Assembly (NCBI RefSeq): GCF_001675285.1
Contig: NZ_LSGQ01000003.1
Coordinates: 248,001-312,000, forward strand
Source: Elizabethkingia miricola
Lineage (GTDB): Bacteria > Bacteroidota > Bacteroidia > Flavobacteriales > Weeksellaceae
Length of the DNA stretch: 64,000 bases
Direction of reading: 5' to 3'
Notes under the pieces: model-generated
Told to the model about the DNA's origin: nothing
What the model saw: the letters and a program-made list of their open reading frames with translations, nothing else
The model's database searches: none
Translations under genes and position numbers: made by a program
Part shown: one piece after another, positions 23,847-32,164 of the stretch
Layout of the letters: each line of letters opens with the position of its first letter
Numbering within the stretch: position 1 is the first letter of the stretch

Positions 23847-24884
23847 CTATAACTTTCCGGAATCAACATCTTTAATAAATTTGATAACGCCGTTCATAAA
23901 TACTTTCTGATCGTCCCACATCGCAAGGTGACTGCCATTGGGGCAGTACAAATAGCTTCCTTTCTGTACCAGCTTGCTTTGCTCCTCCATGGCCTTTGGA
24001 TCCATTGTATCATATTTTGCACCAATCATCAGTGTTGGTGTGGCAATCTCATGAAGCCTGTTTTTTATATCCCATTTAGCGAGTTTTGCATCGCTGCTCA
24101 TTCCAAGTTCACTAGGCCCCTGCATAAGTGTATATACAGTACTGTTCACATGTTTAAGAGAACGGTTTAACGCGTCCGGCCACTCCGGAAGACGACAGAT
24201 GTGCTGTGAATAATAATTGGGGAATAATAATTCTGTATAACGGGGGTTAGTATAATCCTTTTTAGCTTCAATAGCACGGATTTCTGCCAGAATTTCGGGT
24301 TTCATTTGTTTGGCTAAAACCTCAGCATATTTTACATATTCCGGAGCGCTGGCCATCATATTGGCTACAAGCAGGCCTTTCAGGTTTTTCTGATATTTCA
24401 AGGCGTATTCCATTGCCAGAATTCCACCCCACGAATTTCCCAAAACGTAGAAGTTATCTTTATCAGCATGAATGGCTTTGCGTACCTGTTCAACCTCATC
24501 TACAAAACGGTCGATATTCCATAGGCGGTTGTCTGTAGGCTGATCGCTGTAATAGGAGCCCAGCTGATCGTATTCATAAAACTCGAATCCTTCACGCTGA
24601 AAAAAAGTTTCGAAGCATTCCATGTATTCATGGGTCATTGCCGGACCGCCATGTAACAGTAAAACTTTTATTTTTGGATTGGTTCCGAAGCGTTTGGTCC
24701 ATACTTTAAAGTTACCAACAGGAGTGGTAATGGGAATCATTTTTACACCGCCGGCTTCTACAGAATCTTTATAATTGAAATAATCGGCAGTAGAAACACT
24801 GGCAGCTGTTGATTCTTTTTGCTTGCAGGATACTATAAATACTGCGATGAAAAGCAGGATAAAAATTCGCATTGTTTTTTTCAT
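23847..24884 (-). CDS. Proline iminopeptidase-family alpha/beta hydrolase, lipoprotein
   Basis: A 345-residue exported serine hydrolase of the S33 (prolyl aminopeptidase) group. The signal peptide ends at Cys20 (AVFIVSC), so it is lipid-anchored. The oxyanion motif is LLHGGPAMTHEYME, the nucleophile elbow GNSWGGILAMEY, and the histidine region is NGSHLAMWDDQ near the end. The Asp is expected in MIGAKYDTMDP. It likely removes N-terminal proline or acts on small peptides in the periplasm or at the surface. Followed by the DinB gene with 27 bases between. Confidence 0.92.
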   Translation of the reverse strand: MKKTMRIFILLFIAVFIVSCKQKESTAASVSTADYFNYKDSVEAGGVKMIPITTPVGNFKVWTKRFGTNPKIKVLLLHGGPAMTHEYMECFETFFQREGFEFYEYDQLGSYYSDQPTDNRLWNIDRFVDEVEQVRKAIHADKDNFYVLGNSWGGILAMEYALKYQKNLKGLLVANMMASAPEYVKYAEVLAKQMKPEILAEIRAIEAKKDYTNPRYTELLFPNYYSQHICRLPEWPDALNRSLKHVNSTVYTLMQGPSELGMSSDAKLAKWDIKNRLHEIATPTLMIGAKYDTMDPKAMEEQSKLVQKGSYLYCPNGSHLAMWDDQKVFMNGVIKFIKDVDSGKL

Positions 24885-24911
24885 GTTAATAGGGTGATAG
24901 GGTGGTGTGTT

Positions 24912-25412
24912 TTATTTGTCTTTATAAATATTCCAGAAGTTGTAATCGGTCATTGGTGCATCGGTAATGCCAATGCAGCGTCCCATGGTTACAATCTGTC
25001 CGCGGTGGTAAGTTCCGTGGATAATAACATGTTGTATATATTCGTATTTAGAAAAATCGCACTGAAACCACTTAGATTCGATTTTTACATTTTTAATCAG
25101 GTCTTCTTCTGTAAGACCATCTACATAGTCTGCCAGCTTTTGAGAGTTATTTCTAATAGCACTGAATATTTCTTCTCTGCCGGATAGTGCAGCAGTAGCT
25201 GCAAAATCAAATTCATTGTTTTCAGAGATATGGCTCCACCAATATTCCTGGGTCTGCCATATATGGTGTAATGTTTTAAGAATAGTAGGGAAGCTGGAAG
25301 GTGTTTCCTGATTCAACTGTTCATCGGATTTGGACGATAGCCAGTCTAGGTATTTATCAACTACCCAATTGTTGTACTGAACGGATTTTGAGATTAAAAT
25401 TTTTAGACTCAT
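24912..25412 (-). CDS. DinB-family protein
   Basis: A 166-residue four-helix protein of the DinB/YfiT superfamily of putative metal-dependent enzymes. Conserved histidines occur in TLHHIWQTQEYWWSHI and in YIQHVIIHGTYHRGQIVTMG, the usual three-histidine metal site. No membrane segment or signal. The reaction is unknown; some relatives are thiol S-transferases, others bacillithiol-related. Two bases separate it from the preceding YdeI-family gene, so they are co-transcribed. Confidence 0.88.
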   Translation of the reverse strand: MSLKILISKSVQYNNWVVDKYLDWLSSKSDEQLNQETPSSFPTILKTLHHIWQTQEYWWSHISENNEFDFAATAALSGREEIFSAIRNNSQKLADYVDGLTEEDLIKNVKIESKWFQCDFSKYEYIQHVIIHGTYHRGQIVTMGRCIGITDAPMTDYNFWNIYKDK

Positions 25413-25414
25413 GA

Positions 25415-25936
25415 CTATAGATCTTTAGTTAGTTTTAATTCAGGCTTGTCACGTCCAACAAAGCGTTCCTTTCCAAGCAGGAAATTAATGGCTTTAGCAA
25501 CATTCTTATCAATGCTTTGCTCTGTCTTCAGGTAGGAGATGTATTTTATAATTTCATTTCTGGAAGAAGGGCGAAGCTGATTAAAAACATTCAACGCTTC
25601 CGGATTTTCCTCCAGTGCTGCTAATAATTTAGGATGTGCCTCAATTTTTCTTTCTTCATGATCTACCTCTATACTAATATCCAGTAATTCACCAATTCTT
25701 TTAGGTGAATTTTTCAGCATAGTGGTGTTGATGTACAGCCGCCATTCGCCACTGTATTTTACAAGAGTTTGTATATAGTCGACACCATTTACTGCACCCT
25801 TTATGGGAATTTTACCTTTGTACTTTTCATAATGTTTTAGCATGGCTTCCAGTACAGGCGGAGGCAGAAATACAAAAGGATTGATTCCGATAATTTCCAG
25901 TCGGGCACTAAAACTATGTTGTTCGGCAGGTATCAT
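25415..25936 (-). CDS. DUF1905 / YdeI (OmdA) family protein
   Basis: A 173-residue cytosolic protein. The N-terminal 80 residues (FSARLEIIGINPFVFLPPPV, IPIKGAVNGVDYIQTLVKYS, WRLYINTTML) match DUF1905; the C-terminal 60 (LEENPEALNVFNQLRPSSRNE, IIKYISYLKTEQSIDKN) match the YdeI/OmdA bacteriocin-protection segment. It sits 12 bases downstream of a second YdeI-family gene, so two members of the family are in tandem. E. coli YdeI is linked to resistance to polymyxin-like stress; the role here is inference. Confidence 0.88.
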   Translation of the reverse strand: MIPAEQHSFSARLEIIGINPFVFLPPPVLEAMLKHYEKYKGKIPIKGAVNGVDYIQTLVKYSGEWRLYINTTMLKNSPKRIGELLDISIEVDHEERKIEAHPKLLAALEENPEALNVFNQLRPSSRNEIIKYISYLKTEQSIDKNVAKAINFLLGKERFVGRDKPELKLTKDL

Positions 25937-25948
25937 ATGCTGTTAGTA

Positions 25949-26506
25949 TTATCTTATCCTTTTTTGCTGTTCACTTTCCTGTATTACTTTTTCCAGACGG
26001 GATTGTTGTGTTTTTTCCTGCTTGGCACTCATAATCCAGTGTATCATTACCTTTTTATAAGAAGGAGCTTGTGTTATGAAAAAATTCCATGCAGCTTTAT
26101 TTTTCTGAAATTGCTTCTCGAAATCCTGATGGAGTGGGATAGGTTCTTTCTCGTGAGAATATATCCTGGATTTATTTTCCGTACGAAGACTAAAAGCTTT
26201 TAGACCCGCTTCTTTCATTAATCCTTGTTCAGAGAGTTCTTCAACTTTTTTTATGTTGATAGCGCTCCAGATGCTGTCTTTCTTTCGGGGTGTGAAACGA
26301 ATGGTATAGCTTTCTTCGTCTACAGATCTTCTTACCCCGTCGATCCAGCCGAAACAGATTGCCTGATCCACAGATTCCGACCAGCTCATAGAAGGTTTGC
26401 CACTGTTCACTTTATAAAAGCCTACCAGAAGCTCAGCTTCTGCCTGATGGTTATTTTCTAACCACGTTCGGAAATCGGATTGCGTACTGAAAAACTGAGG
26501 CTCCAT
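25949..26506 (-). CDS. YdeI/OmpD-associated family protein (OmdA)
   Basis: A 185-residue protein of the YdeI/OmdA family. Signature segments: FRTWLENNHQAEAELLVGFY, SMSWSESVDQAICFGWIDGV with the R-R-S-V-D that follows, RFTPRKKDSIWSAINIKKVE, and the C-terminal FEKQFQKNKAAWNFFI. Basic C-terminus. The family's biochemistry is unknown, but relatives protect against peptide stress and interact with envelope porins. Head of a run of small co-directional genes ending with the hydrolase at 23847. Confidence 0.9.
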   Translation of the reverse strand: MEPQFFSTQSDFRTWLENNHQAEAELLVGFYKVNSGKPSMSWSESVDQAICFGWIDGVRRSVDEESYTIRFTPRKKDSIWSAINIKKVEELSEQGLMKEAGLKAFSLRTENKSRIYSHEKEPIPLHQDFEKQFQKNKAAWNFFITQAPSYKKVMIHWIMSAKQEKTQQSRLEKVIQESEQQKRIR

Positions 26507-26524
26507 TGTTAGTAAGTGTATTGT

Positions 26525-26908
26525 TTATAGTTCAAAATGCCTGTTATGATTTGTATTTTCCGGATTAATCAATGATTTGTTGCAATAGGTAGCTGTTTCG
26601 AAATCGTTGATACTGATGGATAAAAATGAAATATCGGGAAGTAAGACTGCAAGTTTTGTAATAATCTGTTTTGAAAGATTGGCTTTTTGTTCCGTAGTCC
26701 GTCCTTCCATTATATAGCCGAAAATGTGGATAAAGTTTTTCTTGCTTTCAGCCAGTTTATAGTATTGGAAAGGCTGTATTCTCACTTTTATGTCATTGGC
26801 TGCAAATAATCCAGTTGCTTCAGCTGTTTCGTAAACAGCGTTCATAATATCGTCAGGTGCTGCCTGCTGAATAATATCCTGTGAACAATCTATAATAAAG
26901 TTGGGCAT
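26525..26908 (-). CDS. Tautomerase-superfamily protein (CHMI-like)
   Basis: A 127-residue protein starting MPNFIIDCSQDI. The proline right after the initiator Met is the catalytic base in 4-oxalocrotonate tautomerase and 5-carboxymethyl-2-hydroxymuconate isomerase families, and the remaining pattern (AVYETAEATGLFAANDIKVR, FIHIFGYIMEGRTTEQKANL) fits CHMI. I chose the ATG at 26906-26908; codons farther upstream in this frame run through the neighbouring gene's end. No aromatic degradation genes are nearby, so the substrate is open. Confidence 0.85.
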   Translation of the reverse strand: MPNFIIDCSQDIIQQAAPDDIMNAVYETAEATGLFAANDIKVRIQPFQYYKLAESKKNFIHIFGYIMEGRTTEQKANLSKQIITKLAVLLPDISFLSISINDFETATYCNKSLINPENTNHNRHFEL

Positions 26909-26918
26909 GGTGATAAAA

Positions 26919-27371
26919 TTAATTGGTTTGACGTTTGGAATCATTGTATTGCCACAGAACATTGATGATCTTCCATGTGCCATTGAGTTTAACGAGATGC
27001 ATATAGTCTATCCATTCATCTGCAAAGAGCTTAACAGAAGCTGTTCCGTCAGAAACATCGAGTAGTTTTATATCTTTTCGTGGAGAAGCCGGAAATTTAT
27101 CTCCGTTTTTGTTATAGCTCTCAGCAAGCAATACCATAGATTCTGTATTGGTTTCCCGAACATAATCTTTGCCTGTAGCTTTGTCTTTCCAGAAAGTACG
27201 CTTTACCATTCTGGGATGTAAGGCACGCTCCATTCTGGCAGGATTTGGTGAATGCTGTGATTCTATATAATCAAGAGCCGCCTGCTTTATCGCCAGTGTA
27301 TCTTGTTTTGTCTGTCCCAAAGCAAATGCTGAAAAGAACAGGATAAAAATATAAATAAAAGGATATTTCAT
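26919..27371 (-). CDS. Exported NTF2-like protein (putative lumazine-binding family)
   Basis: A 150-residue protein with signal peptide (residues 1-19, ending AFALGQ). The rest has the NTF2-like cone: KQAALDYIESQHSPNPARME, HPRMVKRTFWKDKATGKDYV, and the strands VSDGTASVKLFADEWIDYMH followed by GTWKIINVLWQY. This is typical of the putative lumazine-binding (Lumazine_bd_2) group of small exported proteins in Bacteroidota. Ligand unknown. It starts a co-directional run; ten bases separate it from the tautomerase-like gene. Confidence 0.82.
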   Translation of the reverse strand: MKYPFIYIFILFFSAFALGQTKQDTLAIKQAALDYIESQHSPNPARMERALHPRMVKRTFWKDKATGKDYVRETNTESMVLLAESYNKNGDKFPASPRKDIKLLDVSDGTASVKLFADEWIDYMHLVKLNGTWKIINVLWQYNDSKRQTN

Positions 27372-27478
27372 ATTATTAAGTTGATCCGGTGTAAAGATTG
27401 AAAGCTAAATAATTGATTATCTGTCGAAATTAATGAAAAAAGAGAATATAAAATATATTGTTGGATAGAAAAAATAAA

Positions 27479-27507
27479 AAACCGCTCTAAGTTTCAGAGT
27501 GGTTTTA
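27479..27507 (-). terminator. Terminator of the 60-aa membrane protein gene
   Basis: AACCGCTCT (27480-27488) and AGAGTGGTT (27496-27504), forming with a G-U pair; minus-strand tail is T-rich. Twenty-odd bases past the stop codon at 27528. Confidence 0.75.
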
Positions 27508-27527
27508 TGCCAATATAATTATTGTTG

Positions 27528-27710
27528 TTATTTCTTTTTCGCATTTCTTGCCAGAAAGAAAAGACTGGCAAAAAAGGTTGTAGCATAAACAGGTGCCAAT
27601 GCCGGTTTTTCAAATTTGAAGGTCTGAAAATCAAATTGTTTATAGAGTGTAAAACCAAGAATAATGGCTATAGTGGCAAAAATAATAGTTGTTGCTTTTT
27701 TGTTTTCCAT
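27528..27710 (-). CDS. Hypothetical two-helix membrane peptide
   Basis: A 60-residue protein with two membrane segments (residues 7-22 and 37-55) and a basic tail (RNAKKK) that should stay inside. No family recognised. Support for being real: ATG start, own terminator 20 bases downstream and no overlap with a better candidate frame. Short membrane proteins like this are common in the phylum. Confidence 0.55.
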   Translation of the reverse strand: MENKKATTIIFATIAIILGFTLYKQFDFQTFKFEKPALAPVYATTFFASLFFLARNAKKK

Positions 27711-27769
27711 ATGTTGAGTATTGTGTTAATTTATCCCTGAATTTAAGTTAAGCAAATTCTTAATACTAT

Positions 27770-27901
27770 ATTGTCAGTCAGAGTGATTTTTGGAAAGAAT
27801 CGTATCGAAGACTAACTCTGGATACTGAAATTGATTGGATTTCGACGCTCTTTTCTTTCAGAAAAGCTCAATCTGACATCAATTTTAGTATTCCAAGCTA
27901 T
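27770..27901. repeat. Nested inverted-repeat element next to the NUDIX gene
   Basis: ATACTGAAATTGAT (27822-27835) and ATCAATTTTAGTAT (27878-27891) are inverted with one mismatch; inside is CTTTTC, TTTCA, GAAAAG. Upstream words (AGAGTGAT, GTATCGAAGA) recall the MITE-like repeat, suggesting a degenerate relative. It ends just short of the stop codon of the NUDIX gene. Confidence 0.5.
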
Positions 27902-27902
27902 G

Positions 27903-28301
27903 TTAATCCAGTAAACCTTTATCTTTCAGGTTATCGAAAATCAATTTGTCAACTTCAGATATCTTGTCTTTGTCCGAATATTTCAGCCATTTCATTTCTT
28001 CGATTTCAGAGCTTACTTTTAATTCTCCGGAATATTCTGCAGCGTAGCAAGTCATTTTCACAATTGTACCTTCTTCATGTCCATGTGCCTGAGCTTCGAA
28101 GGTCCCGATATAATTAAGTGTTTTGTTGTCTATTGTTACACTCAGTTCTTCATTTATTTCGCGGATAAGCGCTTGCTCATCTGTTTCTCCGGCTTCTCTT
28201 TTACCACCTGGCAGATAATATTTGTTTTTTCCGAAGCTTTTGGTAGACAAAATGGATTTGTCTTTTAGTTCGATCCAGGCTAGTTTGTCAATTATTTTCA
28301 T
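27903..28301 (-). CDS. NUDIX hydrolase
   Basis: A 132-residue enzyme that cleaves nucleoside diphosphates linked to another group. The NUDIX box is visible as GGKREAGETDEQALIREINE followed by EL, matching G-x5-E-x7-REUxEE. The N-terminus KIIDKLAWIELKDKSILSTK and the GKNKYYLPGG strand are those of MutT/ADP-ribose-type members. Substrate undetermined. Single gene followed by a structured intergenic repeat. Confidence 0.92.
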   Translation of the reverse strand: MKIIDKLAWIELKDKSILSTKSFGKNKYYLPGGKREAGETDEQALIREINEELSVTIDNKTLNYIGTFEAQAHGHEEGTIVKMTCYAAEYSGELKVSSEIEEMKWLKYSDKDKISEVDKLIFDNLKDKGLLD

Positions 28302-28335
28302 TTTCTGTTAAATAGTTGTTTGTATTTTATTGAGT

Positions 28336-29631
28336 TTATTTTTTTGTGAGATTGTAATTGTTGCTTTTCTCATCTTTTTTTACGGTGTAAGCTTTATTGA
28401 TTTTGATTGTCCAGCCTTCTCCTTCAATCAGTTCATCATTTATTTTTACAGGCGAGCTTACCGATATTTTGTCCCAGTTAGGGCTCATTAATGCTCCTTT
28501 AGTAACTTCCAGAATACCCCAGTTGTCCGTAACCCGAATTGTTGGATAAACAGTTCCTTTATCTTCAATCGGGATTATATTCCTTGGGTCAAAAGAAACA
28601 TTCATTTTCTCAAATTTTATTTCAAGATGTGGCTGTTCAATCAATTTGCTTTTATATTCAGCGATCAGTTTTTTTATTTTTTCATCTCTTATTTCTTCTT
28701 CCGAAAAAATAGTTGCTCCATTATAATTGTTGGCAATTTTGTCAACACTGGCTTTTAAATGAGCGGGTATTTTTATTCCGAAATCCTGAATAAAGAAATC
28801 TGTAAGATTGGTGTTACCTTTAATTTTTTGATTCCAGTATTTATCCTTCTGACTGAGCAAATAACCATAAACCGGAATGGTACTGTAGGCGAATGAACGA
28901 ACATAGGTCGGATTTTTAAGAAAAGCGTTGGTTGTCTTTACAAAATGTTCTTTTGTTTGCACTTTGTTTCTTCCGCTTATCATAAATCCGGTGTACTCTG
29001 CAAGTCCTTCATTCAGTTCCAGTTGATTTTCAGTAGTGGAAGATTCCGGGAAAAGAGTATGTCTGTATTTTCTGAATATAAGCGCATTGGTCAGATGTTC
29101 TTTTTGTTCCTTTTTTGAATCAGAGAGTACAGCTTTTGTAAGAGCTTCCAGTTCTAAACGAAGGTATATTCTCCCGTCTTTCTGATCTAAATGATTGCTT
29201 TCTTTATTACTTTGGGTGAAACCTAATGCAGATTGAGCTTTGTGGAAAAGTTCGTGCGCCAGTAGGTTTATCCGGTCGTTTTTATTTTCGGACAATGGCA
29301 GCATGATCATAGCCCAGTTTTTACCATTCCACATTAGGGAAGTATTGGCCATATTAATATTGTCGGGTAATTTGCCAACGTATATGTTGCCCTGTTTTGT
29401 TAAACTGTTTTTAGCATCTTCTTCGTTGCTGTATAATTGCCTGGTTTTAGGTTCTACCAATAGAATTCCACCATACAGGTCTTTGTTCCATAATCTGGTG
29501 TTTTGCTGGGTGGCAGTTTTAATTTCCTGAAAGTAATTAGAAATATGATCGAAATCCTGAGCTTCGGATTTTTGGGCAGATATTGTTGGAATCTTGATGA
29601 GGAATAAAAATGCTAAAAATACTTTTTTCAT
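28336..29631 (-). CDS. Secreted HExxH-motif protein, putative zinc peptidase
   Basis: A 431-residue exported protein (signal peptide 1-19, ending TISAQ). Residues 126-130 read HELFH in the context LLAHELFHKAQSALG, a zinc-binding HExxH helix, and a Glu at about residue 160-162 in YLRLELEALTK is placed like the third ligand of gluzincins. The C-terminal 100 residues are beta-rich and may form a separate domain (EGEGWTIKINKAYTVK). No known family name was recognised, so the activity is inferred from the motif only. Confidence 0.75.
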   Translation of the reverse strand: MKKVFLAFLFLIKIPTISAQKSEAQDFDHISNYFQEIKTATQQNTRLWNKDLYGGILLVEPKTRQLYSNEEDAKNSLTKQGNIYVGKLPDNINMANTSLMWNGKNWAMIMLPLSENKNDRINLLAHELFHKAQSALGFTQSNKESNHLDQKDGRIYLRLELEALTKAVLSDSKKEQKEHLTNALIFRKYRHTLFPESSTTENQLELNEGLAEYTGFMISGRNKVQTKEHFVKTTNAFLKNPTYVRSFAYSTIPVYGYLLSQKDKYWNQKIKGNTNLTDFFIQDFGIKIPAHLKASVDKIANNYNGATIFSEEEIRDEKIKKLIAEYKSKLIEQPHLEIKFEKMNVSFDPRNIIPIEDKGTVYPTIRVTDNWGILEVTKGALMSPNWDKISVSSPVKINDELIEGEGWTIKINKAYTVKKDEKSNNYNLTKK

Positions 29632-29798
29632 GGAGGCTTAGTTTTAACTTGTATTTGCATACAAAGCCTAAATTTAAGCATTCTATTGAGATTATGTTTA
29701 TAGAATGTATGGTAATCTGTTGATTTTGTTTAAAAAAGCATAAATAATCAGTTTTTGACTGTTTATTTATTTAATAACCGGTGTTAGTATCTTTTTTC

Positions 29799-30497
29799 TT
29801 AGCCGCGATAACCTGCTCCGGCTTTTCTTACTTCATATTGATCGCAGTAATATATTTCCTGTACTGTGGCGGCTTCATCAGTTTCAAGATCCATATATTC
29901 CTGTTTATTGATCACTTTTTTATATTTCTCTTTTTGGGCAGCAAAACACAGCATTGTCCCAAAACTACTTTGTCCATAAACGCTATAATCACTATACAGA
30001 CAACCATAACAGTTTTTAAAATGATAGCTTTCTCCAAATTGACTATGGATCTCGTCCAACGCAGTTTCCATTAGATCGCCAATACCGGTGTAAAGCTTTC
30101 CTTCGATGGTTAAAGAGATTGAGATCCTCTCATCTTCAATTCCGCCACCTGGTTCAGCATTTCCCAGTGTGTATTCAATTTTCAGATCCGAATAAAATTC
30201 TGAATCTGTAGCTTTGTCTATAATCAGCTGTGGAACCAAAATTTCAAAAGTACAGTTGCAAAGTTCTTCTCGAACTGTTTCTGAGTTGTAAATAGGTGCC
30301 TTGCTCCATGTAAATCTTTCCAGCTGCTGTCCGGTATATTTTATTTTATCATCCACAGACTGATCGGAAAATTCAGATCCTGAAAATTTCACACCGTCGA
30401 TTTCGGTATATAAATTTTTGAAATCGTTCTCAACAATTACAGAAGTTGTTCCTGAGTGGTCAGTATATGTTCCGTTGTATTTTTTTCGTTCTGTCAT
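29799..30497 (-). CDS. DUF6304-like protein
   Basis: A 232-residue cytosolic protein without signal peptide. It looks like DUF6304 from memory: KYNGTYTDHSGTTSVIVEND at the start, a central REELCNCTFEILVPQLIID, and a Cys-containing segment (FKNCYGCLYSDYSVYGQSSFG then TMLCF) near residue 165. The several cysteines could bind a metal or iron-sulfur centre, which is not shown. Function unknown. Confidence 0.6.
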   Translation of the reverse strand: MTERKKYNGTYTDHSGTTSVIVENDFKNLYTEIDGVKFSGSEFSDQSVDDKIKYTGQQLERFTWSKAPIYNSETVREELCNCTFEILVPQLIIDKATDSEFYSDLKIEYTLGNAEPGGGIEDERISISLTIEGKLYTGIGDLMETALDEIHSQFGESYHFKNCYGCLYSDYSVYGQSSFGTMLCFAAQKEKYKKVINKQEYMDLETDEAATVQEIYYCDQYEVRKAGAGYRG

Positions 30498-30565
30498 GTG
30501 TTTTGTATTCGCAGTGATATTATAAGATGACCACTAACAATCCAATATAAAAAGTTTCCGAGCTG

Positions 30566-31267
30566 TTATTTTATACCTGCCAGGTAAAAAATGTAAGCAA
30601 TAAATATAAGAATCAATCTGAAAGATATAGCTCCCAGAATACAGCATATAAAGGATTTGAGATAATTTATAAGTTTTGTTTCACCAAAAAACTGACCTAC
30701 GGACCAGAAAATGTAAAAATAGCCTGCCAGAATTCCGACAGATATTATTGTCTGGCTTTTACATATCACTGCGAACAGCGCAAACAGACTTATAATTAAC
30801 AATGCCTGACCAATGGAGTAGCATAGCAAAACTGTAATTTCGTAAATGTTATAATGGTGCTTTCTGAAAAACAGTTTTATCCACAAGGCAATAAAGAATC
30901 CAATTATAAGTGAGGTATAACCAAGGTGACCGTTGACCCAGTTACTAATTTTTTCTTTTTCCAGATATTGGTCTATATTTCCAATTTTCTGATTCAGTGA
31001 AAAGAACTCATATTCGATATGAAAAAAATGAAATATAAGTGTGAATAGTGCTGCAGAGAATATTAAGAAAATTACAGGTTTTGTTGCTTTGCTTCTGTCT
31101 TCAAAAATAAAATCTCTTACCAGCTTTCCCGGTTTAATAAGCAATTGCTTTACGGTGAACAGGAATCCGCTTTCAAGATGTAAGAGGTGTTGTATCTCGT
31201 GAATGATATATGATGAGTTAATCCGCTTTAACGGATAATTTTTATCTGCATTATTTGCTTCTTTCAT
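30566..31267 (-). CDS. DUF3667 membrane protein
   Basis: A 233-residue membrane protein of the DUF3667 family, common in Bacteroidota. The N-terminal soluble 45 residues end in LESGFLFTVKQLLIKPGKLV with RDFIFEDRSKATKPVIFL, the family signature, followed by five membrane segments to the end. Role unknown; often near transport or envelope genes. No clear operon partner. Confidence 0.85.
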   Translation of the reverse strand: MKEANNADKNYPLKRINSSYIIHEIQHLLHLESGFLFTVKQLLIKPGKLVRDFIFEDRSKATKPVIFLIFSAALFTLIFHFFHIEYEFFSLNQKIGNIDQYLEKEKISNWVNGHLGYTSLIIGFFIALWIKLFFRKHHYNIYEITVLLCYSIGQALLIISLFALFAVICKSQTIISVGILAGYFYIFWSVGQFFGETKLINYLKSFICCILGAISFRLILIFIAYIFYLAGIK

Positions 31268-31374
31268 ATAAATTGTGGGTGTAGATGGTTATCATGGCTA
31301 AATTTACACATTAGCGAGTGAAACAAAGAAAGTTATTTTTGGCAGAATACATTTTATTTTTCTGAAAACAAAAA

Positions 31375-31404
31375 CCATTTCTGAAAAACAGAACGGTTTT
31401 ACTA
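31375..31404 (-). terminator. Terminator of the DUF4919 gene
   Basis: Hairpin with AAACC and CGGTTT ends and TTCTG/CAGAA inner stem around AAAAA; T-rich minus-strand tail. Lies downstream (minus sense) of the stop at 31467. Confidence 0.65.
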
Positions 31405-31466
31405 AGATTTTAAAAGACTCATAATAGTTATGGAAATAAGTGTTTCAGTCTTAATAGAAATAACTT

Positions 31467-32120
31467 TTATAGAAAAGCTCCGCCAACTAATTTTACAAAT
31501 ACTTCTCGGGATCCAATTTTATAAATTGTTAGTATAGTTCCGTCGGGAAGTGATTTCATTTTTTGATCAAATCCTCCTATTGGTCCTGATCGCATCAAAT
31601 TGCCAAGCTGCTCTAAAACTTCTCCAGCTGTTAAAACACAAATTGCTGTTTCTTCACTTTTTCCATCTCCACTTTTTTCTATAGTCTGAATGATTAAATC
31701 CTTTTGCTTGGAGCATAATTTTTCTTTCTGATTGTCATTAAGTGCCCGATAAATATTTATCATATTGTCCAATAGATTTTTATTGAGAGGGTTAATTAAA
31801 TATTTTGATTCTGCTTCAGAAAGCATTTTTTCAGCTTTACTTTTTGATAATCTTTTTTGAGCTGGTTTCCAGAATGTACCAGATTCACTATTGTAATTCC
31901 CAATTGTATAATCAGGTTTTAAGAATTTACTTCCGTAATAAAGTTGATTTAATTGTTCCTGTGTTAATTCAGATGGATTTACTTTAAATATGTCTAAAAG
32001 TTTATAAAAATTTTCTTGAGGATTTTCGGTAACATTCTTTTTAATTAATTCCGTATTTATCTGTGCATGGAATACCTGAAAAATTAGAAGTAAAATACCT
32101 GAAATGATATATTTTCTCAT
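31467..32120 (-). CDS. DUF4919 family exported protein
   Basis: A 217-residue protein with a signal peptide (from the ATG 32118-32120; residues 1-19, ending VFHAQ). It follows DUF4919: ENFYKLLDIFKVNPSELTQE, QLYYGSKFLKPDYTIG, then LSKSKAEKMLSEAESKYLIN and LNKNLLDNMINIYRALND, and finally a C-terminal half with DGTILTIYKIGSREVFVKL. A start nine codons upstream is less good because it would lengthen the signal peptide. Function unknown. It follows the GLPGLI gene with 44 bases between, likely one transcript. Confidence 0.82.
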   Translation of the reverse strand: MRKYIISGILLLIFQVFHAQINTELIKKNVTENPQENFYKLLDIFKVNPSELTQEQLNQLYYGSKFLKPDYTIGNYNSESGTFWKPAQKRLSKSKAEKMLSEAESKYLINPLNKNLLDNMINIYRALNDNQKEKLCSKQKDLIIQTIEKSGDGKSEETAICVLTAGEVLEQLGNLMRSGPIGGFDQKMKSLPDGTILTIYKIGSREVFVKLVGGAFL

Positions 32121-32164
32121 TGGTTCTTTATAATTTGAATCTAACAATTGTTTGCTAAACTTGT

